Below are positions 7,916-15,646 of a DNA stretch of 64,000 nucleotides, piece after piece; positions within the stretch are counted from its first letter, which is position 1; each line of letters opens with the position of its first letter. The notes under the pieces are model-generated. The model was not told the origin of the DNA. It searched no databases and saw only the letters and a program-made list of their open reading frames with translations. Position numbers and translations under genes: made by a program. Origin of the DNA: Streptomyces nigrescens. Lineage in GTDB: Bacteria > Actinomycetota > Actinomycetes > Streptomycetales > Streptomycetaceae. The DNA lies in assembly GCA_024349765.1 (NCBI GenBank), contig AP026073.1, positions 1,426,001 to 1,490,000 on the forward strand. Reading direction: 5' to 3'.

Positions 7916-10570
7916 ATGTCCTCCACCGCACGCCGGCCCGGCCGGCGCCTGGCCGCCGTCCTCGTCCTCGCCCTCGGCGCCACCGGCCTCCTCACCGCGC
8001 CGACCGCGCAGCCGGCGCACGCCGCCCCGTCCGCACCACAACCGGCCCTGGCGCAGTGGATCGACCGCGACACCGTGGTCTGGAAGGGCGCCGAACCCTC
8101 CGACGCCCAGCTGGAGTTCGACACCGGACGGGCGGGGACGGCCGGCAAGCGCCTCCGGCTCACCCCCGGCCGCCTCACCCCCGCCGAACGGGCCGCCTTC
8201 CCGCACCTGTCCGGCTATCCGGCCTTCACCGTCGACCCCCGCGACCGCGGCCTCGCCCGTACGGCGCTGCGCGGAGCCCTGGTCGCAGCCCAGCGCACCG
8301 CGGACGGCCGGCGCACCACAACCGGCGTGCAGATACCCGGAGTTCTCGACGACCTCTACGGCGCGCGGGCCCGGCACGCCGCACTCGGACCGGTCTTCCA
8401 CCACGGCCGCCCCACCCTCTCCGTATGGGCGCCCACCGCCCGCACCGTCGCCCTGGAACTCGACGGCCGCACGGTCCCGATGCGGCGCGACGACCGCAGC
8501 GGGGTCTGGCGCGTCCAAGGGCCGCGCGACTGGGCCGGGAAGCCCTACCGCTACCTCGTCACCGTCTGGGCGCCCACGGTCGGCAGGACCGTCACCAACA
8601 AGGTCACCGACCCGTACTCCACCGCCCTGACCGCCGACTCCGCCCGCAGCCTGGTCGTCGACCTCGACGACCCGCGGCTCGCCCCCACGGGGTGGGCCGG
8701 CCTGCACAAGCCCGCCGCGGTGCCGCTGCGCCGGGCCCGCATCCAGGAACTGCACATCCGCGACTTCTCCGTCGAGGACCGCACCTCCCGCCACCCCGGC
8801 CAGTACCTCGCTTTCACCGACCGCCGGTCCGACGGCATGCGGCACCTGAAATCCCTTGCAGCGGCTGGAACCTCTTACGTCCACTTGCTGCCGGCGTTTG
8901 ACGGTGCCACCGTCCCCGAGAAGCGTGCCGACCAGGACCGCCCCCGCTGCGACCTCGCCTCCTACGCGCCCGACTCCGAGAGCCAGCAGGAGTGCGTGAC
9001 CAGGGCCGCCGCCCGCGACGCGTACAACTGGGGCTACGACCCGCTGCACTACACCGTGCCCGAGGGCTCGTACGCCTCCGACCCCGAAGGCACCGCCCGC
9101 ACCGTCGAATTCCGCCGCATGGTGCAGGGCCTCAACGGCATCGGCCTGCGCACCGTCATGGACGTCGTCTACAACCACACCGCCGCCTCCGGCCAGGACC
9201 CGCACTCGGTCCTCGACCGCATCGTCCCCGGCTACTACCAGCGGCTGCTCGACGACGGCACGGTCGCCACCTCCACCTGCTGTTCGGGCACCGCGCCCGA
9301 ACACACCATGATGGGCAAGCTCGTCGTCGACTCGGTCGTCACCTGGGCCAAGGAGTACAAGGTCGACGGCTTCCGCTTCGACCTCATGGGGCACCACCCC
9401 AAGGCCAACATCCTCGCCGTCCGCAAGGCCCTCGACGCGCTCACCCCGGCCCGGGACGGCGTGGACGGCAAGAAGATCATCCTCTACGGCGAGGGGTGGA
9501 ACTTCGGCGAGGCCGCGAACGACGCCCGCTTCGTCCAGGCCACCCAGCGGAACATGGCCGGGACCGGCATCGCCACCTTCAACGACCGGGCCCGCGACGC
9601 GGTGCGCGGCGGCGGCCCCTTCGACGCCGACCCCCGCGTCCAGGGCTTCGGCTCGGGCCTCTTCACGGACCCCAACACCTCACCGGCGAACGGCGATCCG
9701 GCCGCCCAGCGGGCCCGGCTCCTCCACTACCAGGACCTCCTCAAGGTCGGCCTCACCGGCAACCTCGCCGACTACACCTTCACCGACACCGCCGACCGCC
9801 GCGTCAAGGGCTCGCAGGTCGACTACAACGGCGCCCCGGCCGGGTACGCCGCCGCCCCCGGTGACGCTCTCGCGTACGCCGACGCGCACGACAACGAAAC
9901 CCTTTACGACGCCCTCGCCTACAAGCTTCCGCAAGGAACCAGCCCAACCGACCGCGCCCGCCTGCAAGTTCTTGCACTCGCCACCGCAGCGCTGTCCCAG
10001 GGCCCCGCGCTCTCTCAGGCCGGCTCGGACCTCCTCCGCTCCAAGTCCCTGGACCGCAACTCCTTCGACAGCGGCGACTGGTTCAACGCCCTCCACTGGG
10101 ACTGCGCCGACGGCAACGGCTTCGGCCGCGGACTGCCGCCGGCCGCCGACAACAAGGACAAGTGGCCCTACGCCAAGCCCCTGCTGGCCGACCCGGCCCT
10201 CCGCCCCGGCTGCGCGACCATCCGGGGTGCCTCGGCCGCCTACCGCGACCTCCTGCGCATCCACGCCACGGAACCCGCCTTCGGCCTGCGCACCGCCGCC
10301 GCGGTCCAGTCGCAGCTCTCCTTCCCCCTCTCCGGGAAGGACGAGACGCCGGGCGTGCTCACCATGCGCCTCGCCGACCTGGCGATCGTCTTCAACGCCA
10401 CCCCGCACCCGCAGCACCAGACCGTCGCCGCCCTGGCCGGCCACCCCTACGCGCTGCACCCCGTCCAGGCCCACGGCGCGGACCGCACCACCGCCACCGC
10501 GTCGTACGCCGAGGCCACCGGCACCTTCACGGTCCCGCCCTACACGGTCGCGGTCTTCCACCGCCGCTGA
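7916..10570 (+). CDS. pulA: Secreted type I pullulanase (GH13)
   Basis: An 884-aa extracellular debranching enzyme. A Sec signal peptide covers residues 1-36 (RRPGRR, hydrophobic stretch, then AHA-AP). A CBM48-like segment ([15 protein letters not shown], about residues 168-182) precedes the GH13 barrel. Region I is [12 protein letters not shown], the nucleophile is D489 in [10 protein letters not shown], the acid is E526 in [10 protein letters not shown], and D659 is in ADAHDNE. The C-terminal part fits the DUF3372 domain of pullulanases. It would cut alpha-1,6 links in pullulan/starch and feed the MalFG importer. From memory, the S. coelicolor counterpart is a longer amylase-pullulanase fusion; this one has only the pullulanase half. 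Two patches of unusual codons occur (8850-8890, 9895-9980). Confidence 0.93.
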   Translation: MSSTARRPGRRLAAVLVLALGATGLLTAPTAQPAHAAPSAPQPALAQWIDRDTVVWKGAEPSDAQLEFDTGRAGTAGKRLRLTPGRLTPAERAAFPHLSGYPAFTVDPRDRGLARTALRGALVAAQRTADGRRTTTGVQIPGVLDDLYGARARHAALGPVFHHGRPTLSVWAPTARTVALELDGRTVPMRRDDRSGVWRVQGPRDWAGKPYRYLVTVWAPTVGRTVTNKVTDPYSTALTADSARSLVVDLDDPRLAPTGWAGLHKPAAVPLRRARIQELHIRDFSVEDRTSRHPGQYLAFTDRRSDGMRHLKSLAAAGTSYVHLLPAFDGATVPEKRADQDRPRCDLASYAPDSESQQECVTRAAARDAYNWGYDPLHYTVPEGSYASDPEGTARTVEFRRMVQGLNGIGLRTVMDVVYNHTAASGQDPHSVLDRIVPGYYQRLLDDGTVATSTCCSGTAPEHTMMGKLVVDSVVTWAKEYKVDGFRFDLMGHHPKANILAVRKALDALTPARDGVDGKKIILYGEGWNFGEAANDARFVQATQRNMAGTGIATFNDRARDAVRGGGPFDADPRVQGFGSGLFTDPNTSPANGDPAAQRARLLHYQDLLKVGLTGNLADYTFTDTADRRVKGSQVDYNGAPAGYAAAPGDALAYADAHDNETLYDALAYKLPQGTSPTDRARLQVLALATAALSQGPALSQAGSDLLRSKSLDRNSFDSGDWFNALHWDCADGNGFGRGLPPAADNKDKWPYAKPLLADPALRPGCATIRGASAAYRDLLRIHATEPAFGLRTAAAVQSQLSFPLSGKDETPGVLTMRLADLAIVFNATPHPQHQTVAALAGHPYALHPVQAHGADRTTATASYAEATGTFTVPPYTVAVFHRR
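9963..9976 (+). promoter_or_regulatory. Perfect TGCAAG-TT-CTTGCA palindrome inside the pullulanase gene
   Basis: TGCAAGTTCTTGCA is a perfect 6+2+6 palindrome matching the consensus of the two promoter sites at 7858-7883. It is written with codons rarely used in this genome (CAA GTT CTT GCA), which suggests the DNA sequence itself is kept. It may be a remote auxiliary operator about 2.1 kb downstream of the promoter. Confidence 0.45.
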
Positions 10571-10595
10571 GCCGGAACCGCTGGTCCCCGGCCGG

Positions 10596-11111
10596 CTAAC
10601 CACCCAGCCGCTTCTCAAGGAGGGTGACGGCGTACGGACTTCCGCCGCCGCCCTCCTTGAACGGCTGCTCACCGACGACCGTGTACCCGGCACCCTCGTA
10701 GTACGTCCGCAGCCGCGGATTGGACGAGAGGCAGTCCAGCCGCGCCCAGGTACGCCCGGCCTCCGCGATCCGCCGCTCCGCGTGCGCCAGCATCGCCCGG
10801 CCGGTCCCCGCCGGCGCCCGCTCCCGGTCCACCATCAGCCGGTGCACATACCCCGCCTCCGGCGGCTGCGGCCCCCAGGCGGGCTCGTCGGTCCACCACA
10901 GCTCGAAGCCGCCCGCTATCCGCCCGCCGACCTCCGCGAGCCAGACCTCGCCCTCCTTCATCCGCAGCCGGAAGTGCTCCTCGCTCTTCCCACCGGGCTT
11001 CCACTGCTCGATGCCGTGCCGTTGCATCCACCGCGCGGCCGCGTCGTACAGGCCGACGAGGACCTGCGGATCGCCGTCGTCGGCCGGCCGGAACACGATC
11101 TTCTCTGCCAT
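10596..11111 (-). CDS. GNAT-family N-acetyltransferase
   Basis: A 171-aa acetyltransferase with the GNAT fold. It has AEVGGRIAGGFELWWTDEP (beta 4), YVHRLMVDRERAPAGTGRAM with the acetyl-CoA binding loop RAPAGTG, and LDCLSSNPRLRTYYEGAGYTVVGE near the end. The substrate is unknown. The start is the ATG at 11111 (MAEKIVFRPAD); longer in-frame starts would run through a non-conserved-looking region. It is convergent with the pullulanase gene, 25 bp away. Confidence 0.88.
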   Translation of the reverse strand: MAEKIVFRPADDGDPQVLVGLYDAAARWMQRHGIEQWKPGGKSEEHFRLRMKEGEVWLAEVGGRIAGGFELWWTDEPAWGPQPPEAGYVHRLMVDRERAPAGTGRAMLAHAERRIAEAGRTWARLDCLSSNPRLRTYYEGAGYTVVGEQPFKEGGGGSPYAVTLLEKRLGG

Positions 11112-11263
11112 GCGCGGAATTGTGCCGTAGCGACAAATTTCCCGCCCCAGCCGCCCTGAGGCGCCGGCGCTGCGAATAAGAGGGTGATGCCTCGCCGAGG
11201 TGTCGCTTCGCACCTGGATGATGCGGTCCTCCCGCCGTGGAGGGCCGTCGGAAAGGAACGAAC

Positions 11264-12094
11264 GTGATCCCCACGCGCACCAGCCGCCTCGCCGCACTCG
11301 CCGCCCTGCCGGCCGCACTGGCCCTCGCGGTCGGCGCCGCCTCCCCGGCCGCAGCCGCCGACGGGGCCTACCAGATCAACCTGGCACAGCTGAACAACTC
11401 CGGTTCCAAGGGCGTCGCGATGCTCAGCCTCAAGGGCAACCAGCTGACGGTGAAGATCGAGTCCGAGGGGCTCGTACCGGGGCAGCCGCACGCCCAGCAC
11501 CTCCACGGCTCCACCGACGGGCACGACTTCCACTGCCCGGACCCGAGCGCCGACACCAACGGCGACGGGGTCATCGACAACACCGAAGCCACGGTCCAGT
11601 ACGGAAACATCAACATCTCGCTGACCACCCGGGGCTCCACCGACGCCAAGAGCGGCCTCGCCGTGGACCGGATGCCGATGGCGGACGCCCAGGGCAAGCT
11701 CTCCTACGAGCGCACCCTCACCGTCTCCCAGGACGTGGTCGACCACATCAAGGACCTGCACATCGTGCAGCACGGCATCGACCGCAACGGCAACAACAAG
11801 TACGACTTCGACGGCGCGGGCAAGAGCGAACTCGACCCGAAGCTCCCCCAGGAGGCCACCGCCCCGACCAACTGCGGTGAGGTGCAGGGCGCCGCGGTCG
11901 GCTCCATCCCGGTCGGCGGGGTGGAGACCGGGACCGGGCCCGTGGACCCGCCCGCCGGCAAGAGCGTGCCGCTCGCGCTGCTGGGCGCCGGCGGGACCGC
12001 CGCCGCGGCGGCGGCCGGCACGCTGGTCCTCTTGCGCCGCCGCCGGGCGCAGCTCTCCCCGGTACGCGGCGAGAACGGCGGGGCCGCCGCATGA
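11264..12094 (+). CDS. Secreted CHRD-domain protein with C-terminal membrane anchor
   Basis: A 276-aa surface protein. It has a signal peptide (residues 1-32, ending AAAA-DG) and a CHRD-like beta domain with the PHAQHLHG motif. Two EF-hand-like calcium loops are visible (DTNGDGVIDN and DRNGNNKYDFDG). A Pro/Gly-rich stretch leads to a C-terminal hydrophobic segment (VPLALLGAGGTAAAAAAGTL) followed by RRRRAQ, an anchor layout. No canonical LPXTG is present. GTG 11264 follows a purine-rich AAAGGAACG. It overlaps the sortase gene by 4 bp, which suggests it is that enzyme's dedicated partner. Confidence 0.8.
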   Translation: MIPTRTSRLAALAALPAALALAVGAASPAAAADGAYQINLAQLNNSGSKGVAMLSLKGNQLTVKIESEGLVPGQPHAQHLHGSTDGHDFHCPDPSADTNGDGVIDNTEATVQYGNINISLTTRGSTDAKSGLAVDRMPMADAQGKLSYERTLTVSQDVVDHIKDLHIVQHGIDRNGNNKYDFDGAGKSELDPKLPQEATAPTNCGEVQGAAVGSIPVGGVETGTGPVDPPAGKSVPLALLGAGGTAAAAAAGTLVLLRRRRAQLSPVRGENGGAAA

Positions 12095-12771
12095 ACACCC
12101 CCACCAGGGCCGCCGTGACCACCGGACGCCGAAGCCGCCGGGCCGTCGGCGGTGTGCTCGCCGCGGCGGTGGCCGCCGTGCTCGTCGCCGGGTGCGGAGG
12201 ACAGGATTCCGTGCCGCCGCGGCCGCTCCCCGCCGAGCCGCCGGGCCAGAGCGGTCACGCCGCCCATGACGAGGCGTCCCCCGGGACGGACGGACCGGGC
12301 GCCGCCGCCGCGAGCATGCCGACGTCGGCGCCGGTACGGCTCTCCATCCCGGCGCTGAAGGTGTCGTCCACGCTGGAGACGCTGGGACAGCACCCGGACG
12401 GGACGATGGAGACCCCGCGCGATCCGGCCAAGGCGGGCTGGTACCGGCCCGGCCCGACGCCCGGGGCCCGAGGGCCGGCCGTCATCGCCGGCCACGTCAC
12501 CTGGAACGGCACCCCGTCGGTGTTCCGGAAACTGTCGTCCATGAAGCGCGGGGACAGCATCGAGGTCGCCCGGAAGGACGGCAGCACCGCGAAGTTCACC
12601 GTCGACCGCGTCGCCCAGTACCCGAAGAACAAGTTCCCCACCGTGGAGGTCTACCAGAACCTCGACCACGCCGGCCTCCGCCTGATCACCTGCGGCGGGG
12701 ACTACGACCAGGGCAAGCACTACTACCCGGACAACGTGGTGGTGTTCGCCAGCCTCACCGGCAAGGCCTAG
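12091..12771 (+). CDS. Class F sortase (lipoprotein-like N-terminus)
   Basis: A 226-aa protein. The N-terminal signal (residues 13-35) ends LVAGCGGQ, which looks like a lipobox. A disordered Pro-rich stretch precedes the sortase domain. Catalytic His is in VIAGHVTWNG and catalytic Cys in LRLITCGGDYD. The third residue, usually an Arg in a Y-R-D-N-type motif, is replaced here: the segment reads HYYPDNVVVFA. Sortases join surface proteins to peptidoglycan or polymerise them. Its start overlaps the CHRD protein gene (ATGA). Activity may be altered by the missing Arg, although another Arg (R in LRLITC) lies close. Confidence 0.85.
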   Translation: MNTPTRAAVTTGRRSRRAVGGVLAAAVAAVLVAGCGGQDSVPPRPLPAEPPGQSGHAAHDEASPGTDGPGAAAASMPTSAPVRLSIPALKVSSTLETLGQHPDGTMETPRDPAKAGWYRPGPTPGARGPAVIAGHVTWNGTPSVFRKLSSMKRGDSIEVARKDGSTAKFTVDRVAQYPKNKFPTVEVYQNLDHAGLRLITCGGDYDQGKHYYPDNVVVFASLTGKA

Positions 12772-12781
12772 ACGTCATCCG

Positions 12782-12815
12782 GCGGCCGTCCCCCGAGCCC
12801 CAGGGGGACGGCCGC
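12782..12815. terminator. Bidirectional hairpin between sortase and tetR
   Basis: GCGGCCGTCCCCC (12782-12794) pairs perfectly with GGGGGACGGCCGC (12803-12815) around an 8-nt loop. It lies between two convergent genes. There is no U-tract, as is common in Streptomyces. Confidence 0.75.
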
Positions 12816-12842
12816 ACGGCCACCACCCCCACGGGCGCCCGC

Positions 12843-13538
12843 CTATACCGGCTGCGGCAGCGCCATCAAGCGGCCCACCAGGTCCGCGAACATCCCGTCC
12901 GCCGGTTCGTCCGCCAGGATGCGGCGGACGATCCCGGCCATCCGGTCGTCGTACGCCGCGCTCACCGCCGCCAGCGCGGCGAAATCATGGACCAGCTGGC
13001 GTTCCAGCTCGGCGCGGGGGACCCGGCGGCCGTCCAGCCAGAGCAGGGCGGTGGTCTCGGCCAGGGAGATCCACGAGCGCACCACCAACTCCAGCCGCGG
13101 CGGCGGGTCGGTGAGGGCGAGGTGGGCGAGGATCTGCTCGTACGCGGCCTGGCGGACGCCGTCGATCAGGGCGCTGGTACGGGTCGAGCCGATCGCCGGG
13201 CCGCCGCGCATCAGCGCGGAGAAGCCGGGGCCGTGCTCGTCCACGAAGTCGAAGAAGCGCTCCATGACGCGCAGCAGACGGGCGCCGAGCGGCCCTTCGT
13301 GCGGTTCCACGAAGCGGGCGGTCAGCTCCTCGGCGGCGCGCCGCAGCGCGGCCTCGTACAGCTGCTGCTTGCCCGGGAAGTAGTGGTAGACCAGCGGCCG
13401 CGAGATCCCGGCCGCCTCGGCGATCTCGTCGATCGACACGTCCTCGGGCGCACGGTGGCTGAACAGGCCGAGGGCGACCGCGATCAGCTGATCGCGCCGC
13501 TCCTCGACGCCCATCCTGCGCCGCGCCCCGGTCGTCAT
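12843..13538 (-). CDS. TetR-family transcriptional regulator
   Basis: A 231-aa TetR regulator. The N-terminal helix-turn-helix is LIAVALGLFSHRAPEDVSID through EIAEAAGISRPLVYHYFPGK (about residues 17-60), followed by a ligand-binding helical domain. The ATG at 13538 (MTTGARRR) is preferred; a GTG three codons upstream (13547) is possible. It sits 36 bp downstream of the reductase gene on the same strand and probably controls the hydrolase-reductase pair. Confidence 0.88.
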   Translation of the reverse strand: MTTGARRRMGVEERRDQLIAVALGLFSHRAPEDVSIDEIAEAAGISRPLVYHYFPGKQQLYEAALRRAAEELTARFVEPHEGPLGARLLRVMERFFDFVDEHGPGFSALMRGGPAIGSTRTSALIDGVRQAAYEQILAHLALTDPPPRLELVVRSWISLAETTALLWLDGRRVPRAELERQLVHDFAALAAVSAAYDDRMAGIVRRILADEPADGMFADLVGRLMALPQPV

Positions 13539-13574
13539 GCGGACCACCCTAACGACCCGGGGCGCGGCGCGGAA

Positions 13575-14660
13575 TCACAGATCCAGCACCAGTCGTGCGC
13601 CGCCCCGGGCCCGCGAGACGCAGATCAGCAGCGAGTCGTCGCGCTCGGCGTCCGTCAGCAGCTCGTCGCGGTGGTCCACCTCGCCGGCCAGCACCCGCTG
13701 CTGGCAGGTGCCGCAGAACCCCTGCTCACAGGAGTACGGGAGGTCCGGCAGCGCCTGCTCGCGGAGCGCCCGCAGGACGCTGGTGCCCGCGGGCACCGTG
13801 ACCGTGCGGCCGGTGCGCCGCAGCTCCACCTCGAACGGCCGCTCCTCACCGGCCGGCGCGGGAGCCGCCGGGGCGAACCGCTCGGTGTGCAGGGTGAGGC
13901 CGTCCGGCAGCAGCGCGGCGACCGCGTCCATCAGGGGCTGCGGGCCGCAGCAGTGGACCGCCGCGTGCGGTGGCGCACCGGCGAGCAGCGCGGCCAGGTC
14001 CGGCCGGCCGTCCTCGTCCTCGGCGACCACCGTCACCCGGTCCGCCCCGGCCCCCGCCAGCTTCTCGATCTCCGCCAGGAACGGCATCGAGGCCCGGGAC
14101 CGCCCGCCGTACAGCAGCCGCCACGGCACCCCCTCCCGTTCGGCCTGCCGGACCATCGGCAGGATCGGGGTGATGCCGATGCCGCCCGCGATGAAGACGT
14201 GGGCGTGACTGTCGGCGAGCGGGAAGCGGTTGCGGGGGCCGCGGACCTCCACCTCCGTGCCCTCGTGCAGCCGCTCGTGGACCTCGCGCGAGCCGCCCCG
14301 GCCGTCCTCGACGAGCCGGACGGCGAGGGTGTACGAACCCCGTGCCGCGGGATCACCGCACAGCGAGTACTGGCGGACCGCCCCCGAGGGCAGGACGAGG
14401 TCCACATGCGCGCCCGGTTCCCAGGCGGGCAGATCGGTGCCCTCCAGGCGGAGGCGGAGCACTCCCTCGGCCTCCGTCGTCCGCTCCACGACCGTCAGCC
14501 GTCGCGCGTCGGCGCGCCCGCCGGCCCGGCCGCGGCCGGATATCGGCTCGTCCAGGGCCGGCAGCGGCCACAGCGGCGACGCCTGCACGCGGCGGCGCAG
14601 CGCCCGCCGGACTACCAGGGCCGCCGCGCCCACCGCGACGACCGTCCCGATGCGCGGCAT
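13575..14660 (-). CDS. Flavin/2Fe-2S reductase (phthalate dioxygenase reductase type)
   Basis: A 361-aa three-domain electron-transfer protein. A short N-terminal hydrophobic stretch (VVAVGAAALVV) is followed by a flavin-binding barrel (RQYSLCGDP), an NAD(P) domain (HVFIAGGIGITPILPM), and a C-terminal plant-type ferredoxin domain with C-X4-C-X2-C in SCEQGFCGTC and a fourth Cys in LLICVSRA. It would pass electrons from NAD(P)H to an oxygenase, probably the adjacent diiron-like protein. ATG 14660 has GGAGG at 8-nt spacing; GTG 14669 is an alternative. The upstream gene's stop is at 14662-14664, so the pair is coupled. Confidence 0.87.
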   Translation of the reverse strand: MPRIGTVVAVGAAALVVRRALRRRVQASPLWPLPALDEPISGRGRAGGRADARRLTVVERTTEAEGVLRLRLEGTDLPAWEPGAHVDLVLPSGAVRQYSLCGDPAARGSYTLAVRLVEDGRGGSREVHERLHEGTEVEVRGPRNRFPLADSHAHVFIAGGIGITPILPMVRQAEREGVPWRLLYGGRSRASMPFLAEIEKLAGAGADRVTVVAEDEDGRPDLAALLAGAPPHAAVHCCGPQPLMDAVAALLPDGLTLHTERFAPAAPAPAGEERPFEVELRRTGRTVTVPAGTSVLRALREQALPDLPYSCEQGFCGTCQQRVLAGEVDHRDELLTDAERDDSLLICVSRARGGARLVLDL

Positions 14661-14661
14661 C

Positions 14662-15576
14662 TCAGGCACCTCCGGTCGTGCCGGCCTCGGCCGCGGTGGC
14701 GGCGGGGGAGCCGGCGAGATAGGCCACGGCCTGGGCGGTGTCGCCGTGCTGGGAGGGGTGGTAACTGCGGCTCAAATACTGCGGGATGGAGCGGGCCATG
14801 GCGCCCGCGGTCGGCAGTACGCCGTCGCGCCCGCCGCGGAGGAACTCCCGGAACGTGGCCCGGCCGTCCGCCAGTGTGGGGTCGTTCTCCATGAAGAAGC
14901 GGATGCCGCGCTGCCACAGGAAGACCAGGGCGCCGAAGGCCGTGGCCCAGGTGCGGACCCGGCGCCGGTAGCCGCCGTCGAGGTGCACGAACAGGTCGAA
15001 GGCGACGGACCGGTGCTCGACCTCCTCGGCGCCGTGCCAGCGCAGCAGGTCGAGCATGGTCGGATCGGCGCCCCTGGCGTCCAGCGCCCCGGCGTTGAGC
15101 ACCCAGTCGCCCAGGAACGCGGTGTAGTGCTCGATGGCGGCGATCAGGGCGATCCGCTCCAGCAGCCACCACCGGCGGGCCCGGCCCGGTGGCAGCGTGC
15201 GGTCCCCGAGCAGCTTCTCGAACAGCCAGTCCACCTGCGCGGTGTACGGGGTCGGGTCCAGCCCCTGGTCCTTGAGGTGCGGCAGCACCTCGTCGTGCGC
15301 CTGGGAGTGCATCGCCTCCTGGCCGATGAACCCGATGACGTCCGCGCGGAGTCGGGCATCGCGGACGTACGGCAGCGCCTGTTTGTAGACGTGCACGAAC
15401 CAGCGCTCGCCGGCCGGCAGCAGCAGGTGCAGCACATTGATCGTATGGGTGCTGGCGGGGTCGCCGGGGATCCAGTGCAACGGGGTGTCCGCCCAGTCGA
15501 AGGCGACGTTGCGGGCCTTCAGCGGGGTGTGCTCGGACGCGACCGGCTGGGGCCGCAACGAGGCCTTGTTAGACAT
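14662..15576 (-). CDS. Metal-dependent hydrolase/diiron-like protein (PF10118 type)
   Basis: A 304-aa protein with four-helix metal-site motifs: LPAGERWFVHVYK, GFIGQEAMHSQAH, IAAIEHYTAFLGD and HGAEEVEHRSVAFDL. These Glu/His pairs resemble a ferritin-like diiron centre. The family is annotated as predicted metal-dependent hydrolases (COG3687), but the partner ferredoxin-reductase immediately downstream suggests an oxygenase role. The substrate is unknown. Confidence 0.8.
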   Translation of the reverse strand: MSNKASLRPQPVASEHTPLKARNVAFDWADTPLHWIPGDPASTHTINVLHLLLPAGERWFVHVYKQALPYVRDARLRADVIGFIGQEAMHSQAHDEVLPHLKDQGLDPTPYTAQVDWLFEKLLGDRTLPPGRARRWWLLERIALIAAIEHYTAFLGDWVLNAGALDARGADPTMLDLLRWHGAEEVEHRSVAFDLFVHLDGGYRRRVRTWATAFGALVFLWQRGIRFFMENDPTLADGRATFREFLRGGRDGVLPTAGAMARSIPQYLSRSYHPSQHGDTAQAVAYLAGSPAATAAEAGTTGGA

Positions 15577-15646
15577 GGCGTCAATGTACTGGCGGGTAAG
15601 GAGTTGTCGATACCCCTCGCACGACGAAAATCCGGCGCTCCTCCCG

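Noticed and set aside
7664-9397. Minus-strand open frame through the pullulanase gene joined to the methyltransferase
   Set aside because: High-GC antisense shadow. The methyltransferase domain starts after GTG 7663.
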